A stretch of DNA of 64,000 nucleotides. Source: Microbacterium trichothecenolyticum (GTDB taxonomy: Bacteria; Actinomycetota; Actinomycetes; Actinomycetales; Microbacteriaceae). A model generated the notes under the pieces. The model was not told where the DNA came from. It was given only the letters and a program-made list of their open reading frames with translations, and did no database searches. The translations under genes and the position numbers were made by a program. Every line of letters starts with the position of its first letter. The first letter of the stretch is position 1. Below, piece by piece: positions 1 to 9,537 of this stretch. Location: the NCBI RefSeq assembly GCF_030818955.1, contig NZ_JAUTBF010000001.1:744001-808000 (forward strand), in the 5' to 3' direction.

Positions 1-1239
1 CGCGGTCTGCAGGATCAGCGCCTCGCGGGGGCCCGTGGCATCCCACCCGATGACCTCCGACACGCGCTTCAAGCGGTAACGCACGGTGTTGGGGTGCACG
101 TACAGCTCACGCGCGGTCGCCTCGAGCGAGCGGCCGTTGTCGAGATAGCTCCAGAGCGTCGAGACGAGGTCGGCACTGTGCTCGTGCAGGGGGCGGAACA
201 CGCGGTCGACCAGCGTCTGCTTCGCCACCGCATCGCCGGCCAGCGCCCGCTCGGGGAGCAGATCGTCGGCTTCCACCGGCCGTGGGGCGTTGCGCCAGGC
301 GCGCGCGACGGCGAAGCCCGCCAGGGCGGCTCGGGCGCTCTGTCCGGCATCGACGAGAGCTGCCACCGGCGGGCCGAGCACGAGGTGGCCCGACCCGAAA
401 CCGGGCTCGAGTCGCTTGGCGATCTCGGTGAACGGCAGTTCTGAGGCGTCATCGCCGTGACGGGCGGGCACGTCAGCGCGCCCCAGCACGAGCACCAGAC
501 GCGATCCCTGCACGCCGATCAGCACGTCGACGCCGAGTTTGCGCGCGGTGCGCCGCACCTGGTCGACGTCGAACTGCGGGGGAGTGGTGCCCACGAGCAC
601 GGCGACCTCGCCGTGGCCGTGCCATCCGAGCGCGGCGATCCGGCTGGGGAGTTCGTCATCGGCCTCGCCGGTGAGGATCGAGTCGACGACGAGCGCTTCG
701 AGCCGCGCATCCCACAGCCCGCGGGCCTCGGCCGCACGCGCGTACACGTCGGCGGCCGCGAAGGCGACCTCGCGCGAGTACAGCAGCATCGCCTCGCGCA
801 CCGTCTTCGAGCGACCCGCGACGCGCTCTTCCATCACCTCGACGGTGACGCGTACGAGCTGGAGCGTCTGCGTGAGGCTCACGCTGCGCAGCAGTTCGCG
901 GGGCGCCGCGGCGAAGATGTCCGAGGCGATCGCGGGAGTGGATGCCGGATCCTCGACCCACTGCGTGAACGACGTGATGCCGGCCTGTGCCACCAGCCCG
1001 ACGGCTGACCGCCTCGCCGGGGGCATCCCGGCGTACCAGGGCAGCGTCTCTTCGAGGCGCTGGATGGTCGCGGTCGCAAGGTCGCCGGAGATGCGGCGAA
1101 GCCAGGCGAGCGTGTCGGCCTTGTCGCGCGCGGCGGCATCGGCCCCGAGCGCCGCGGGGTCGTCCACGTCACCACTGACGCGATCGGGACCGACCCCGCC
1201 CGAGAGGGAAGAATCGGTCCCGATCGACAGATCACTCAC
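1..1239 (-). CDS. PucR-type transcriptional regulator (FasR/MabR-like), 3' end outside window
   Basis: The first 413 codons are present and the end runs off the left edge. The C-terminal part carries the PucR-type helix-turn-helix, readable as VHPNTVRYRLKRV near residue 390, preceded by a diverged regulatory domain. In mycobacteria and streptomycetes regulators of this type (MabR, FasR) sit beside fabD and control fatty acid synthesis genes; in Mycobacterium tuberculosis the gene also neighbours aceE, as here. I infer the same role, but the fab genes would lie outside the window. The GTG start at 1239 is four bases after the aceE stop, so the two are probably co-transcribed. The family is clear; the FasR role is inferred from position. 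Confidence 0.8.
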   Translation of the reverse strand, partial: MSDLSIGTDSSLSGGVGPDRVSGDVDDPAALGADAAARDKADTLAWLRRISGDLATATIQRLEETLPWYAGMPPARRSAVGLVAQAGITSFTQWVEDPASTPAIASDIFAAAPRELLRSVSLTQTLQLVRVTVEVMEERVAGRSKTVREAMLLYSREVAFAAADVYARAAEARGLWDARLEALVVDSILTGEADDELPSRIAALGWHGHGEVAVLVGTTPPQFDVDQVRRTARKLGVDVLIGVQGSRLVLVLGRADVPARHGDDASELPFTEIAKRLEPGFGSGHLVLGPPVAALVDAGQSARAALAGFAVARAWRNAPRPVEADDLLPERALAGDAVAKQTLVDRVFRPLHEHSADLVSTLWSYLDNGRSLEATARELYVHPNTVRYRLKRVSEVIGWDATGPREALILQTA

Positions 1240-1243
1240 GCCG

Positions 1244-3970
1244 TCAGGCCTCGCCGCCCGCGTTGCCGCTGGTGCCGGCGTTGACGTCGTGCAGGCGGTA
1301 CTTCTCGATCGCCTGTCCGATGACCGAACGGTCGACCTTGCCCTCGTCAGCCAGCGCCTGCAGGGCGCGGACGGCGAGCGAGGGGCCGTCGATCTTGAAG
1401 TACCGGCGCGCGGCGGCACGGGTGTCCGAGAAGCCGAAGCCGTCGGCGCCGAGCGTCAGGTAGCGCTGCGGCACCCACTGGCGGATCTGGTCCTGGACCG
1501 CGTGCATCCAGTCGCTGACCGCGACGACCGGGCCCTCGGCATCCCGAAGCTTCTCGGTGATGTAGGCCGTGCGGGGCTCGGCGTCCGGGTGCAGGAAGTT
1601 GTGCTCGTCGGCGGCAAGGCCGTCGCGGCGGAGCTCCGTCCACGAGGTCACCGACCAGACGTCGGCGACGACGCCCCAGTCGTCCTTCAGCAGGCGCTGG
1701 GCCTCGAACGCCCACGGCACACCGACACCCGACGCGAGCAGCTGGGTGCGGGGACCGTCGCCTTCACCGGTCGAGACACGGTGGATGCCGCGGACGATGC
1801 CGTCGACGTCCACGTTCTCGGGCTCGGCCGGCTGTACGTACGGCTCGTTGTAGACCGTGATGTAGTACATGACGTTCGGGTCGGAGTGCTCCCCGCCGTA
1901 CATGCGCTCGATGCCCGAGCGCACGATGTGCGAGATCTCGTACCCGTACGCGGGGTCGTACGAGACCGTCGCCGGGTTCGTGGATGCCAGCAGCTGCGAG
2001 TGTCCGTCGGCGTGCTGCAGGCCCTCACCGGTCAGCGTGGTGCGACCGGCGGTCGCGCCGATGATGAAGCCTCGCGCCATCTGGTCGCCGGCGGCCCACT
2101 GGGCGTCGCCCGTGCGCTGGAAGCCGAACATCGAGTAGAAGACGTAGACCGGGATGAGCGGCTCGCCGTGCGTGGCGTACGACGTGCCCGCCGCGGTGAA
2201 CGCCGCGAGGGCGCCCGCCTCGTTGATGCCGACGTGGATGATCTGGCCCTGCGGGCTCTCCTTGTACGCCAGCAGCAGCTCGCGGTCGACGGAGGTGTAG
2301 TGCTGACCCTTGGGGTTGTAGATCTTCGCCGTCGGGAAGTACGCGTCCATACCGAACGTGCGCGCCTCGTCGGGGATGATCGGCACGATGCGGTGCCCGA
2401 AGTCCTTGACCCGCAGCAGGTCCTTCAGCAGACGGACGAACGCCATGGTCGTGGCGATCTCCTGCGTGCCGGAGCCCTTCTTCGGAAGCGCGTAAGCCGC
2501 GTCCCCGGGGAGCTCGAGGCCGACGTGCGTCGAGCGTCGCTCGGGCAGGAAGCCGCCCAGCGAGCGGCGACGCTCGAGCATGTACTTGATGGTCTCGTCC
2601 TGGGCGCCGGGGTTGTAGTACGGCGGCTGGTACGGGTTCTCTTCGAGCTGCGCGTCGGTGACGGGGATGTCCATCGCGTCGCGGAACGACTTGAGGTCGT
2701 CCAGCGTCAGCTTCTTCATCTGGTGCGTGGCGTTGCGGCCCTCGAAGTGGGGGCCCAGACCGTAGCCCTTGATGGTCTTGGCGAGGATGACCGTCGGCTG
2801 CCCCTTGTGCTCGGCCGCAGCCTTGAACGCCGCGTAGACCTTGCGGTAGTCGTGGCCACCGCGCTTGAGGCCCCAGATCTGCTCGTCGGTGTAGTCCTTG
2901 ACGAGCTCGAGGGCGCGGGGGTCGCGACCGAAGAAGTTCTCGCGCACGTAGGCGCCGTTCTCCGCCTTGTAGGTCTGGTAGTCGCCGTCGGGCGTGGTGT
3001 TCATGAGGTTGAGCAGCGCACCCTCGGTGTCGCGGGCGAGCAGGTCGTCCCACTCACGGCCCCAGACGACCTTGATGACGTTCCAGCCGGCACCGCGGAA
3101 GAAGCTCTCGAGCTCCTGGATGATCTTGCCGTTACCGCGGACGGGGCCGTCGAGGCGCTGCAGGTTGCAGTTGATGATGAAGTTCAGGTTGTCGAGACCC
3201 TCGTTGGCCGCGACCTGCAGCTGACCGCGGCTCTCGACCTCGTCCATCTCGCCGTCGCCGAGGTAGGCCCACACCTGCGAATCGCCGACGTCCTTGATGC
3301 CGCGGTTGGCGAGGTACTTGTTCGACATCGCCTGGTAGATGGCGTTGATCGGGCCGAGGCCCATCGACACCGTCGGGAACTGCCAGAACTCCGGCATGAG
3401 GCGGGGGTGCGGGTAGGAGGGGATGCCGTTGGGGGCCTGCGACTTCTCCTGGCGGAAGCCGTCGAGCTGCGCCTCGGTGAGCCGGCCCTCGAGGTACGCG
3501 CGGGCGTAGGCGCCGGGGGAGGCGTGGCCCTGGATGAAGATCTGGTCGCCGCCCGAGGGGTCGTCGAGACCGCGGAAGAAGTGGTTGAAGCCCACTTCAT
3601 AGAGGGCGGCCGACGAGGCGTAGGTCGAGATGTGGCCACCGACGCCGATGCCGGGGCGCTGCGCGCGGTGCACCGTGACCGCGGCGTTCCAGCGGATCCA
3701 CTTGCGGTAGCGGCGCTCGAGCTCCTCATCACCGGGGAACTCCGGCTCGCTCTGCTGCGAGATGGTGTTGATGTAGTCGGTGGTCGGAACCATCGGCACG
3801 TTGAGGTGCAGTTCCTTCGAGCCCTTCAGAAGGCTCAGCATGATCTCGCGCGCGCGGGCGGGGCCCTTCGCCTGGACCAGCTGTCGCAGGGATTCCTGCC
3901 ACTCCCCGGTCTCTTCCGGGTCGCTGTCCTGCGGCCCCTGCGAATACGGATCCTGGTCGTGAACAGTCAC
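1244..3970 (-). CDS. aceE: Pyruvate dehydrogenase E1 component, homodimeric type
   Basis: It decarboxylates pyruvate with thiamine diphosphate and transfers the acetyl group to the lipoyl arm of E2 in the cytoplasmic pyruvate dehydrogenase complex. The protein is 908 residues, the usual size for the homodimeric actinobacterial and proteobacterial E1. The thiamine diphosphate motif is visible as GDGEMDE with the following NLNFIINCN near residues 235-270. I chose the GTG at 3970 ([11 protein letters not shown]) over upstream in-frame starts because a GAAAGG ribosome site sits 8 bases ahead and the extra N-terminus looks like leader. A TAGGGT -10 candidate lies at 4062-4067, giving a leader of roughly 85 bases. 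E2 and E3 subunit genes lie elsewhere in the window (34111-37239) or beyond it. Confidence 0.97.
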   Translation of the reverse strand: MTVHDQDPYSQGPQDSDPEETGEWQESLRQLVQAKGPARAREIMLSLLKGSKELHLNVPMVPTTDYINTISQQSEPEFPGDEELERRYRKWIRWNAAVTVHRAQRPGIGVGGHISTYASSAALYEVGFNHFFRGLDDPSGGDQIFIQGHASPGAYARAYLEGRLTEAQLDGFRQEKSQAPNGIPSYPHPRLMPEFWQFPTVSMGLGPINAIYQAMSNKYLANRGIKDVGDSQVWAYLGDGEMDEVESRGQLQVAANEGLDNLNFIINCNLQRLDGPVRGNGKIIQELESFFRGAGWNVIKVVWGREWDDLLARDTEGALLNLMNTTPDGDYQTYKAENGAYVRENFFGRDPRALELVKDYTDEQIWGLKRGGHDYRKVYAAFKAAAEHKGQPTVILAKTIKGYGLGPHFEGRNATHQMKKLTLDDLKSFRDAMDIPVTDAQLEENPYQPPYYNPGAQDETIKYMLERRRSLGGFLPERRSTHVGLELPGDAAYALPKKGSGTQEIATTMAFVRLLKDLLRVKDFGHRIVPIIPDEARTFGMDAYFPTAKIYNPKGQHYTSVDRELLLAYKESPQGQIIHVGINEAGALAAFTAAGTSYATHGEPLIPVYVFYSMFGFQRTGDAQWAAGDQMARGFIIGATAGRTTLTGEGLQHADGHSQLLASTNPATVSYDPAYGYEISHIVRSGIERMYGGEHSDPNVMYYITVYNEPYVQPAEPENVDVDGIVRGIHRVSTGEGDGPRTQLLASGVGVPWAFEAQRLLKDDWGVVADVWSVTSWTELRRDGLAADEHNFLHPDAEPRTAYITEKLRDAEGPVVAVSDWMHAVQDQIRQWVPQRYLTLGADGFGFSDTRAAARRYFKIDGPSLAVRALQALADEGKVDRSVIGQAIEKYRLHDVNAGTSGNAGGEA

Positions 3971-4231
3971 GGAAGACCTTTCGTCGTCTGGCAGGTCATG
4001 CCAGAGAATCGCCATACGAGTGCGGCAACCCTTGTCTGCTCCGCACAATCAACCATCGTCCACCCTAGCGAGTCGCGGGGACATCGGATGCGCGTCGGTG
4101 GCCCCGTGCTCGTGTCGCCGCGCGAGACAGCTCGATGTCGAGATGTCGACGATGGTTCGAGTCGCGCGGAGGGATGCGCCGGGGTCCGCGCCGCTGATGA
4201 TCTCGCACAGAGTGAGGTCGTGAACGGAGAG

Positions 4232-4304
4232 TGGGCCCTGCCGGGATCGAACCGACGACATCCACGGTGTAAACGTGGCGCTCTACCAGCTGAGCTAAAG
4301 GCCC
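4232..4304 (-). tRNA. tRNA-Val (TAC anticodon)
   Basis: The minus strand folds into a full cloverleaf. The acceptor stem GGGCCTT pairs with AGGGCCC, the D arm reads AGCTCAGCTGGTAGAGC, the anticodon stem CCACG/CGTGG encloses TTTACAC, and the T loop is GGTTCGATCCC. The loop gives anticodon TAC, reading GTA valine. The discriminator base is A and CCA is not encoded. Confidence 0.96.
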
Positions 4305-4394
4305 GGGATGCCACGAGTCTAGCGTCCGTCCCACGTGCGGCCGTGCGGTCATACCGTGCCGCCGATGTCGGAGGCCCGGGGTAGCGTGGAACCC

Positions 4395-5123
4395 GTGAAT
4401 GCCGATCCCGCCGACCAGCGCAAACTGCTCGACCTCGCCGACCTCGACGCGCGTATCCGGCGCGATGAGAAGGTCGCGGGCAACCCGCCCCAGGCCGAGC
4501 GCGTGCGGGAACTCATCGCGCAGCGGTCCGTGCTGTCGCAAGAGCTGGCGACCCGAGCCAATACGCGTGACGACATCACCGCCGAACTGAAGCGGCTCGA
4601 GTCCGACGTCGCCGTCGTCGACGCCCGCATCGCGCGCGACACCGAGCGCCTCGCCGCGTCGTCGAACCCGAAGCAGGCGCAGGGGTTCGAGAGCGAACTG
4701 GCCTCGCTCGGCCGCCGCAAGAGCGATCTGGAAGACGCCGAGATCGCGCTCATGGAGCGCCTCGAGGCAGCCGACGCCGCGGTCGCCGAGCAGGAAGCGC
4801 GCATCGCCGAGACCAACGCCCTGGGCGCGCAGCTCAGCGCCGAAGCGAAGACCACCGTCGCCGACGCGACGACCCGTCTCGAGGGCGCACGTCGCGATCG
4901 CGATGCCATCGCGGCATCCGTCCCCGGCGATCTCCTGGCGCTGTACGAACGGCTCGCCTCCCGCGGCAACGGCGCCGGTCTGCTGCGCGCGGGCGCCTGC
5001 GAGGCGTGCCGGATGGTGCTTCCGCCGAGCGACCTTGCCACCGTACGCCGGGCGCAGACCGACGAAGTGGTCTTCTGCCCCGAGTGCGGCGCGATCCTCG
5101 TTCGCACCGAAGAATCTCGATGA
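4395..5123 (+). CDS. Coiled-coil protein with C-terminal C4 zinc ribbon (DUF164/CT398-like)
   Basis: The 242-residue protein is almost entirely a long antiparallel coiled coil (about residues 10-185) rich in Ala, Arg and Glu. It ends in a zinc ribbon whose two knuckles read CEACRM and CPECGA near residues 200-235. This is the DUF164 family, widespread in actinobacteria and often annotated as a nucleic-acid-binding zinc ribbon protein; its biochemical role is not settled. The GTG at 4395 is preferred over upstream ATG codons because a TAGCGT -10 box at 4382-4387 lies 7 bases ahead, which fits a leaderless transcript. The polymerase-like gene follows after 15 bases, so the two probably form one unit. 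Confidence 0.85.
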   Translation: MNADPADQRKLLDLADLDARIRRDEKVAGNPPQAERVRELIAQRSVLSQELATRANTRDDITAELKRLESDVAVVDARIARDTERLAASSNPKQAQGFESELASLGRRKSDLEDAEIALMERLEAADAAVAEQEARIAETNALGAQLSAEAKTTVADATTRLEGARRDRDAIAASVPGDLLALYERLASRGNGAGLLRAGACEACRMVLPPSDLATVRRAQTDEVVFCPECGAILVRTEESR

Positions 5124-5138
5124 CCCCGTACGGCGTCC

Positions 5139-6845
5139 GTGGCGTCTGACACGGTCGTCGTCGGGCGCACCACCTCGGGGCGCGCGGCCCTCATCGACCT
5201 GGATGCCGACGGCACGGCCCGCGGCATGACCGAGTTCGACGAGTCCGATCTGCCCGCCACCATCGCATCACGTGAGACTGCGGGCGAGGTGCGGTGGGTC
5301 TGGGCCGACACCGCCGAGATCTACGGCCGGCTCCTCGCCACCGGCGTCCGCGTGGCCCGCGCGTGGGATCTCCGTCTCGTCCACGCCATCCTGCGCGACG
5401 CCGTCGCCGTCTCCGAAGACCACGGCCTGCGTGCCGCCACGGCATGGGATGCCGACACCTCGACCCCCAGCCCCGGTGACACGCTCTTCGACCTGGGGGA
5501 GCCGGCATTCGCAGTCCCGCACAGCGCCGACGCCGCGCTTACGGAGTATGCCCGGCAGACCGCGGCGATCGCCTCGTCGCGCACGCCGGGGGCGCTCCGC
5601 TTACTGTGCGCCGCGGAATCGGCGGGTGCACTCATCGCCGCCGAACTTCACGTCGCCGGCGTGCCGTGGAGCGTCGAGGCCCACGTCGACCTGCTGGAGC
5701 GGGAGCTCGGCCCACGTCACGGGGGTGCCCTGCCCGCGCGCATCGAGCAGACCGCCGCCGTCGTTCGCGCAGCTCTCGGTGACCCGTCGGCCTCGCTCGA
5801 CTCGCAGCCGCGCCTGCTGCGCTCGCTCCACCGTGCGGGCCTGATGGTGCAGTCGACGAGCAGATGGGAGCTGGCGGAGCACGACCATCCCGCCGTCGCC
5901 CCGCTCATCGCCTACAAGAAGCTCATGCGGCTGTACACCGCGAACGGCTGGGCGTGGCTCAACGACTGGGTGCGCGACAACCGGTTCCGCCCGGTGTACG
6001 TGCCCGCGGGCGTGGTCACGGGACGCTGGGCGTCATCGGGAGGCGGAGCACTGCAGATCCCCCGCAACCTCCGTACCGCCGTGCGCGCCGACCCGGGATG
6101 GACCCTCGTCACGGCCGACGTCGCACAGCTCGAGCCCCGGGTGCTCGCGGCCATGGCGCGGGACACGGCGCTGGCCGAAGCGGCATCCGGTCGAGACCTC
6201 TACGCCGGTATCGTCGAGCGCGGAGCCGTCGGCACTCGTGCCGAAGCCAAGCTCGCGATGCTGGGGGCGATGTACGGGGCCACGACGGGCGAGAGCGGGC
6301 GGCTGCTTCCCCGCCTTCGCCGCACCTTCCCGCGGGCCATGCGGCTCGTCGACGACGCCGCCCGCACCGGCGAGGACGGCGGCGTGGTGCACACCTGGCT
6401 CGGTCGTACGTCGCCCGCGGCGGGAGAGTCGTGGCGCGCGCTCCAATCCCTCGCGAGCGACGCCGCGGCATCCGGTGTTGACGAGACCCGCGCCCGGCGC
6501 TCCGCCCGCGACCGAGGCCGCTTCACGCGCAACTTCGTCGTGCAGGGCACGGCGGCCGAGTGGGCCCTCGCGTGGCTGGCCGACCTGCGCGCGCGCCTCT
6601 CCGCCTTCCCGGAGGTGGATGCCGCCCGCGCGGCGCCCGCCTCGGGTCCGGTGTTCGCACGAGCACCGCACCTGGCGTTCTTCCTCCACGACGAGATCGT
6701 CGTGCACACCCCCGTCGAGCACGCGGAGGCCGTGGCGACCGCGGTGCGGGAGTCGGCGGCATCCGCAGGTCGTCTGCTCTTCGGGACGTTCCCGATCGAC
6801 TTTCCCCTCGATCTGCGGATAGGGGATACCGCCGAGAAGGGCTGA
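5139..6845 (+). CDS. Bifunctional 3'-5' exonuclease/DNA polymerase (PolA-like family A)
   Basis: A 568-residue family A DNA polymerase, much shorter than full PolA because it lacks the 5' nuclease domain. The polymerase motifs are recognisable: motif A as TADVAQLEPRVLA, motif B as RAEAKLAMLGAMYG (Arg, Lys and the YG end), and motif C as FLHDEIVVH with the catalytic HDE. The N-terminal 200 residues correspond to the exonuclease-like domain, where I cannot identify a convincing set of metal ligands. Such proteins accompany a normal PolA in many actinobacteria and their role is not well defined; repair or RNA-related synthesis is a guess. The GTG start at 5139 is 15 bases after the previous stop. 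Confidence 0.88.
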   Translation: MASDTVVVGRTTSGRAALIDLDADGTARGMTEFDESDLPATIASRETAGEVRWVWADTAEIYGRLLATGVRVARAWDLRLVHAILRDAVAVSEDHGLRAATAWDADTSTPSPGDTLFDLGEPAFAVPHSADAALTEYARQTAAIASSRTPGALRLLCAAESAGALIAAELHVAGVPWSVEAHVDLLERELGPRHGGALPARIEQTAAVVRAALGDPSASLDSQPRLLRSLHRAGLMVQSTSRWELAEHDHPAVAPLIAYKKLMRLYTANGWAWLNDWVRDNRFRPVYVPAGVVTGRWASSGGGALQIPRNLRTAVRADPGWTLVTADVAQLEPRVLAAMARDTALAEAASGRDLYAGIVERGAVGTRAEAKLAMLGAMYGATTGESGRLLPRLRRTFPRAMRLVDDAARTGEDGGVVHTWLGRTSPAAGESWRALQSLASDAAASGVDETRARRSARDRGRFTRNFVVQGTAAEWALAWLADLRARLSAFPEVDAARAAPASGPVFARAPHLAFFLHDEIVVHTPVEHAEAVATAVRESAASAGRLLFGTFPIDFPLDLRIGDTAEKG

Positions 6846-6858
6846 GGGGCCGCCCCGG

Positions 6859-6864
6859 TAGACT
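6859..6864 (+). promoter_or_regulatory. -10 box of rnpB
   Basis: TAGACT stands 6-7 bases before the inferred 5' end of the RNase P RNA, the same geometry as the leaderless -10 boxes elsewhere in the window. No clear -35 is visible. Confidence 0.6.
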
Positions 6865-6870
6865 GGAGCG

Positions 6871-7249
6871 TGCGAATGGGTCGGCTGGACGGTCGCGTCA
6901 CGGGTTCGCTCGTGCCGAGGAACGTCCGGGCTCCACAGGGCAGGACGGTGGGTAACGCCCACCCGGAGCAATCCGCGAGACAGTGCCACAGAGAGCAGAC
7001 CGCCTCGGCCCCTCGGGGTGCGGGGTAAGGGTGAAAGGGTGGTGTAAGAGACCACCGGGGTCGTGGTGACACGACCCGCACGGTAAACCTCGTCCGGAGC
7101 AAGGCCAGACAGGGGATGACGACGCGGCTCGCCGAGTCCCCGGGTAGGCCGCTGGAGCGGCACGGCAACGTGTCGCCGAGAGAGATGACCGTCCACGGGG
7201 CTCACGCCCCCGGACAGAACCCGGCGTACAGGCCGGCCCATTCGCCTCA
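6871..7249 (+). ncRNA. rnpB: RNase P RNA component, bacterial type A
   Basis: This is the catalytic RNA that matures tRNA 5' ends. The universally conserved 5' core GAGGAACGTCCGGGCTCC is at 6918-6935, followed by the ACAGGGCAGGACGG segment and later GAGGAAAGTCC-equivalent and ACAGAACCCGGCGTACAGGC-type core elements (CAGAACCCGGCGTACAGGCC near 7215-7234). The terminal P1 helix forms between GCGAATGGGTCGG at 6872 and the CCGGCCCATTCGC ending at 7245. Ends are estimated from P1. Confidence 0.95.
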
Positions 7250-7308
7250 CACGTCTCGCGGACTATGCCCGAGCGCACCCGTCAGAGAGCTCCGCGCCGC
7301 CCCGCGCC

Positions 7309-7639
7309 TCACGGGCACAAGTACAGGTGCGCCGCGCGCGAGAGCGCGTCGATGTCGCCACGGTCGGAGACGATGACCTCTCCGATGCTGATGGTGGTCC
7401 GCGTCGCGCCGTCGAGGGGCCAGCAGATGTCGAGTCCGGTGCGAACGAGGGCGTCATCGTTCGCCTTCGCGATCGCGCCGTCGGCCACGGCGGCGCCGCG
7501 TAGCGAGACGAGGTAGTCGCCGGTGTGTACCGCGACGCCGGGGCTGAGTGTCAACTCCGGCGCGGATGCGGCACATCCTGTCAGAGCCAGGACGACGATC
7601 CCCGAACCTCCCGCGACGAGGCGCCGCCCGGGGGGTCAC
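7309..7639 (-). pseudogene. DUF732-like lipoprotein gene with a one-base frameshift in the signal peptide
   Basis: The open frame from 7554 downward encodes a DUF732-like domain ending AAHLYLCP with a CWPLDG cysteine upstream. In the same frame but before any start codon lies a lipoprotein signal end, IVVLALTGCAAS. The natural start is the GTG at 7639, which overlaps the upstream stop as GTGA, but it is one base out of frame. Removing one G from the GGGG run (minus-strand reading of 7600-7603) joins VTPRAAPRRGRFG to IVVLALTGC and gives a 109-residue lipoprotein. So this is a recently broken gene or a homopolymer sequencing error. It is a likely paralogue of the gene directly upstream. Confidence 0.6.
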
Positions 7640-8046
7640 CGGCAGAGCGAGAGCGTCGCGGCTTCGACGATGGCGATGGCGTCGGCACCGCCGGCGGTCA
7701 GCGTCGTTCCCGCGAGCTTGACCTGCACCTTCTCCTCATCGACGCCCTGGGTGAGCTGATCGCACACGGCTTTGCCCGCCGCGAGCAGATCCGCGTCGGA
7801 GGCGGAGTGGACGGGGCCGGACGAGGTGGCGTCGGCCCGCGCGTCGGAGAGGTACGTGGTCTCGTCAACGGGCGCATCCGTGGGGTCTCCGCCGACGATG
7901 ATCGTCGAGTTCCCGTTGGTGAAGGTACCCGTCTGACCGGGAGTGATCGTGATGGATTCGTGCTTCGTCTCCGCGGTGACTCCGGTGCAGCCGGAGAGGG
8001 TCAGCAGGGCGAGAACGGACGCGGTCAGGGTGAGAGTGCGCTTCAT
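7636..8046 (-). CDS. DUF732-like lipoprotein
   Basis: A 136-residue exported protein. The N-terminus MKRTLTLTASVLALLTLSGC is a textbook lipoprotein signal with the lipidated Cys near residue 20, so the mature protein should be anchored to the outer face of the membrane. The C-terminal half (KAVCDQL ... IVEAATLSLC) matches the DUF732 pattern of two cysteines around a helical domain common in actinobacterial envelope proteins. The function is unknown. The start at 8046 was chosen over upstream in-frame codons because it begins the signal peptide. The gene overlaps the next lipoprotein start (GTGA), so they are translationally coupled. Confidence 0.75.
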   Translation of the reverse strand: MKRTLTLTASVLALLTLSGCTGVTAETKHESITITPGQTGTFTNGNSTIIVGGDPTDAPVDETTYLSDARADATSSGPVHSASDADLLAAGKAVCDQLTQGVDEEKVQVKLAGTTLTAGGADAIAIVEAATLSLCR

Positions 8047-8380
8047 GCGCCTCACCCTAACCAAACGGCGAGTAACCTGAGTGCCCCCTGAGTATTACTA
8101 CTCAACCGGCCGAGAATGTGCGCGCGGCGTCAGCGACGACGACGGCATCCCTCTCACGTGACGGCGGGCAGCGCCTTCGGCACCGGAAGGCGGTAACGGC
8201 TCGACAGCGCCGTCACCCCGCTGACCAAGACACCCTCTCCGCTCAGATCAGGTGTCCGCAGAAGCGGCACCAGTTCCCCCCGGGTGTGAAAGACGCGCCA
8301 TTCGCCGTGGATTGGCTTCTCGTATCTGGCAGCGTTTTCGTACTGTCCGTCCGAATACCACCGATCCGAGGGGGAAATCA
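8047..8380. other. Intergenic region, promoters for divergent genes only
   Basis: No convincing gene is visible in these 334 bases. The region separates the lipoprotein pair on the minus strand from the secreted-protein gene on the plus strand and must hold both promoters, but I see no unambiguous -35/-10 pair. A GAGGGGGAAA ribosome site ends just before 8381. Confidence 0.5.
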
Positions 8381-9061
8381 GTGAAGAGAACGTCCCTAAG
8401 TGTTGTCGCCGCTATCGGGGCCGTCATGCTGGCCATTCCCACGACAGGCGCCGCCACCGGAGACACCAGCAACGTCGTCGACGAACCGCCTGTCAATCAC
8501 TTTGATGCTGCGCCGACCAGGAGCCCCGATGAGCGCGCGCTCACCGCTCCCCCCGTCACAAGCGAGATGGTCGAGATGACCACGAAGATCGACAGCCTCT
8601 ACGAGGGTGATCCGCGCTACAGCGCGGTCGAGTTCACCAAGGATCGCTCGCTGACGATCGTTTGGTGGCACGGTGAAGTACCCGCTGAGTTGGAGAGCAT
8701 CGTCGCGTCGGCAGAGGTTCCCATCGAGGTGCGCCAGACGGCGTACCTTCCTGGCGACCTTCGCGACGCCGTGCAAACGGTCTTGGCAAGTGACCAAGCA
8801 GCAGCGGCCGGCGTTCTGGGAGGCGGACGGGCTGCGGACGGCAGCGGGATAGAGCTCACCCTGGCGCCTTCCGGTTCCGATCGCGCGAGCAACACCGTGG
8901 AGGACCGCCTCGAGAGTGTGTCCGAGTTTCCTGTGGCGATCATCCACGAGGACATCACTCCGCTGACCCCCCGGAGGTCTTCGGGCCGTGGCAAACGGTA
9001 TGGACCTGGCATCAGTGGATGGCAACTGACGGCACGTGGGAAAAGGCGCACGCCAAGCTGA
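8381..9061 (+). pseudogene. Secreted protein gene truncated by an IS remnant
   Basis: Translation starts at GTG 8381 behind a strong GAGGGGG site. Residues 1-27 form a Sec-type signal peptide (basic VKRTS, hydrophobic VVAAIGAVMLAI, then AAT). The following 170 residues include a SLTIVWWHG strand and a repeat-like EVPIEV segment, reminiscent of the N-terminal region of secreted S1-family peptidase-like proteins of Microbacteriaceae, though I cannot assign it firmly. From about residue 197 (position 8970) the frame enters transposase-derived DNA and reads unrelated sequence to a stop at 9061. The natural C-terminus, which would carry any catalytic residues, is missing. Confidence 0.6.
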
Positions 9062-9537
9062 CCGCGGCGGCGGACGCGGCAGGACTGGTCGACTGGTCCT
9101 TGTCGGTGGACTCCACGATTGCTCGCGCTCGTCGACGGCAACGGACTGCCTCTCGTGACGCTGATCAGCGCCGGGCAGGCCGGTGACTCACCCATGTTCC
9201 TGCCGCTGATGGCGCAGCTGCGTGTCGGCCGCGATGACGGGCGACCGCGGACGCGGTGCGCGGCGACAAGGCCTATTCGTCTCGCGCCATCCTCGGGCAC
9301 CTCCGCGCCCGCGGCATCAAGGCTGTGATCCCGGAGCCGGACGACCAGAAGGGGCACCGGAAACAACGAGGATCACGCGGAGGCCGGCCCGTTGATCTGG
9401 ACGTATTGGACGACAAGCATCGGAACGTCATCGGGCGCCGCTACTGCCACATCAAGCAGTGGCGAGGGCTGGCCACCCGCTACGACAAGCACGCCGTGAT
9501 CTACCGCGCTGCGGTGGTCCTCAATGCCGTCATCGCC
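8970..9537 (+). mobile_element. Degraded IS5-family transposase remnant
   Basis: Three blocks in different frames read as IS5-family DDE transposase. A first block near 8977-9125 contains WQTVWTWHQWMATDG and the SVDSTIARA strand with the first catalytic Asp. A second near 9122-9225 contains ALVDGNGLPLVTLISAGQ. A third from 9256 contains RGDKAYSSRAI, GIKAVIPEPDDQKGHRK and RRYCHIKQWRGLATRYDK with the third acidic region. Between the first and second blocks about 35 codons expected in IS5-type enzymes are absent, and frames change twice. I did not find confident terminal inverted repeats or a target duplication, so the element is dead and its edges are approximate. Confidence 0.8.

Noticed and set aside
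539..4384. A 1281-codon open frame on the plus strand
   Set aside because: It is the shadow of aceE and the PucR-type regulator.
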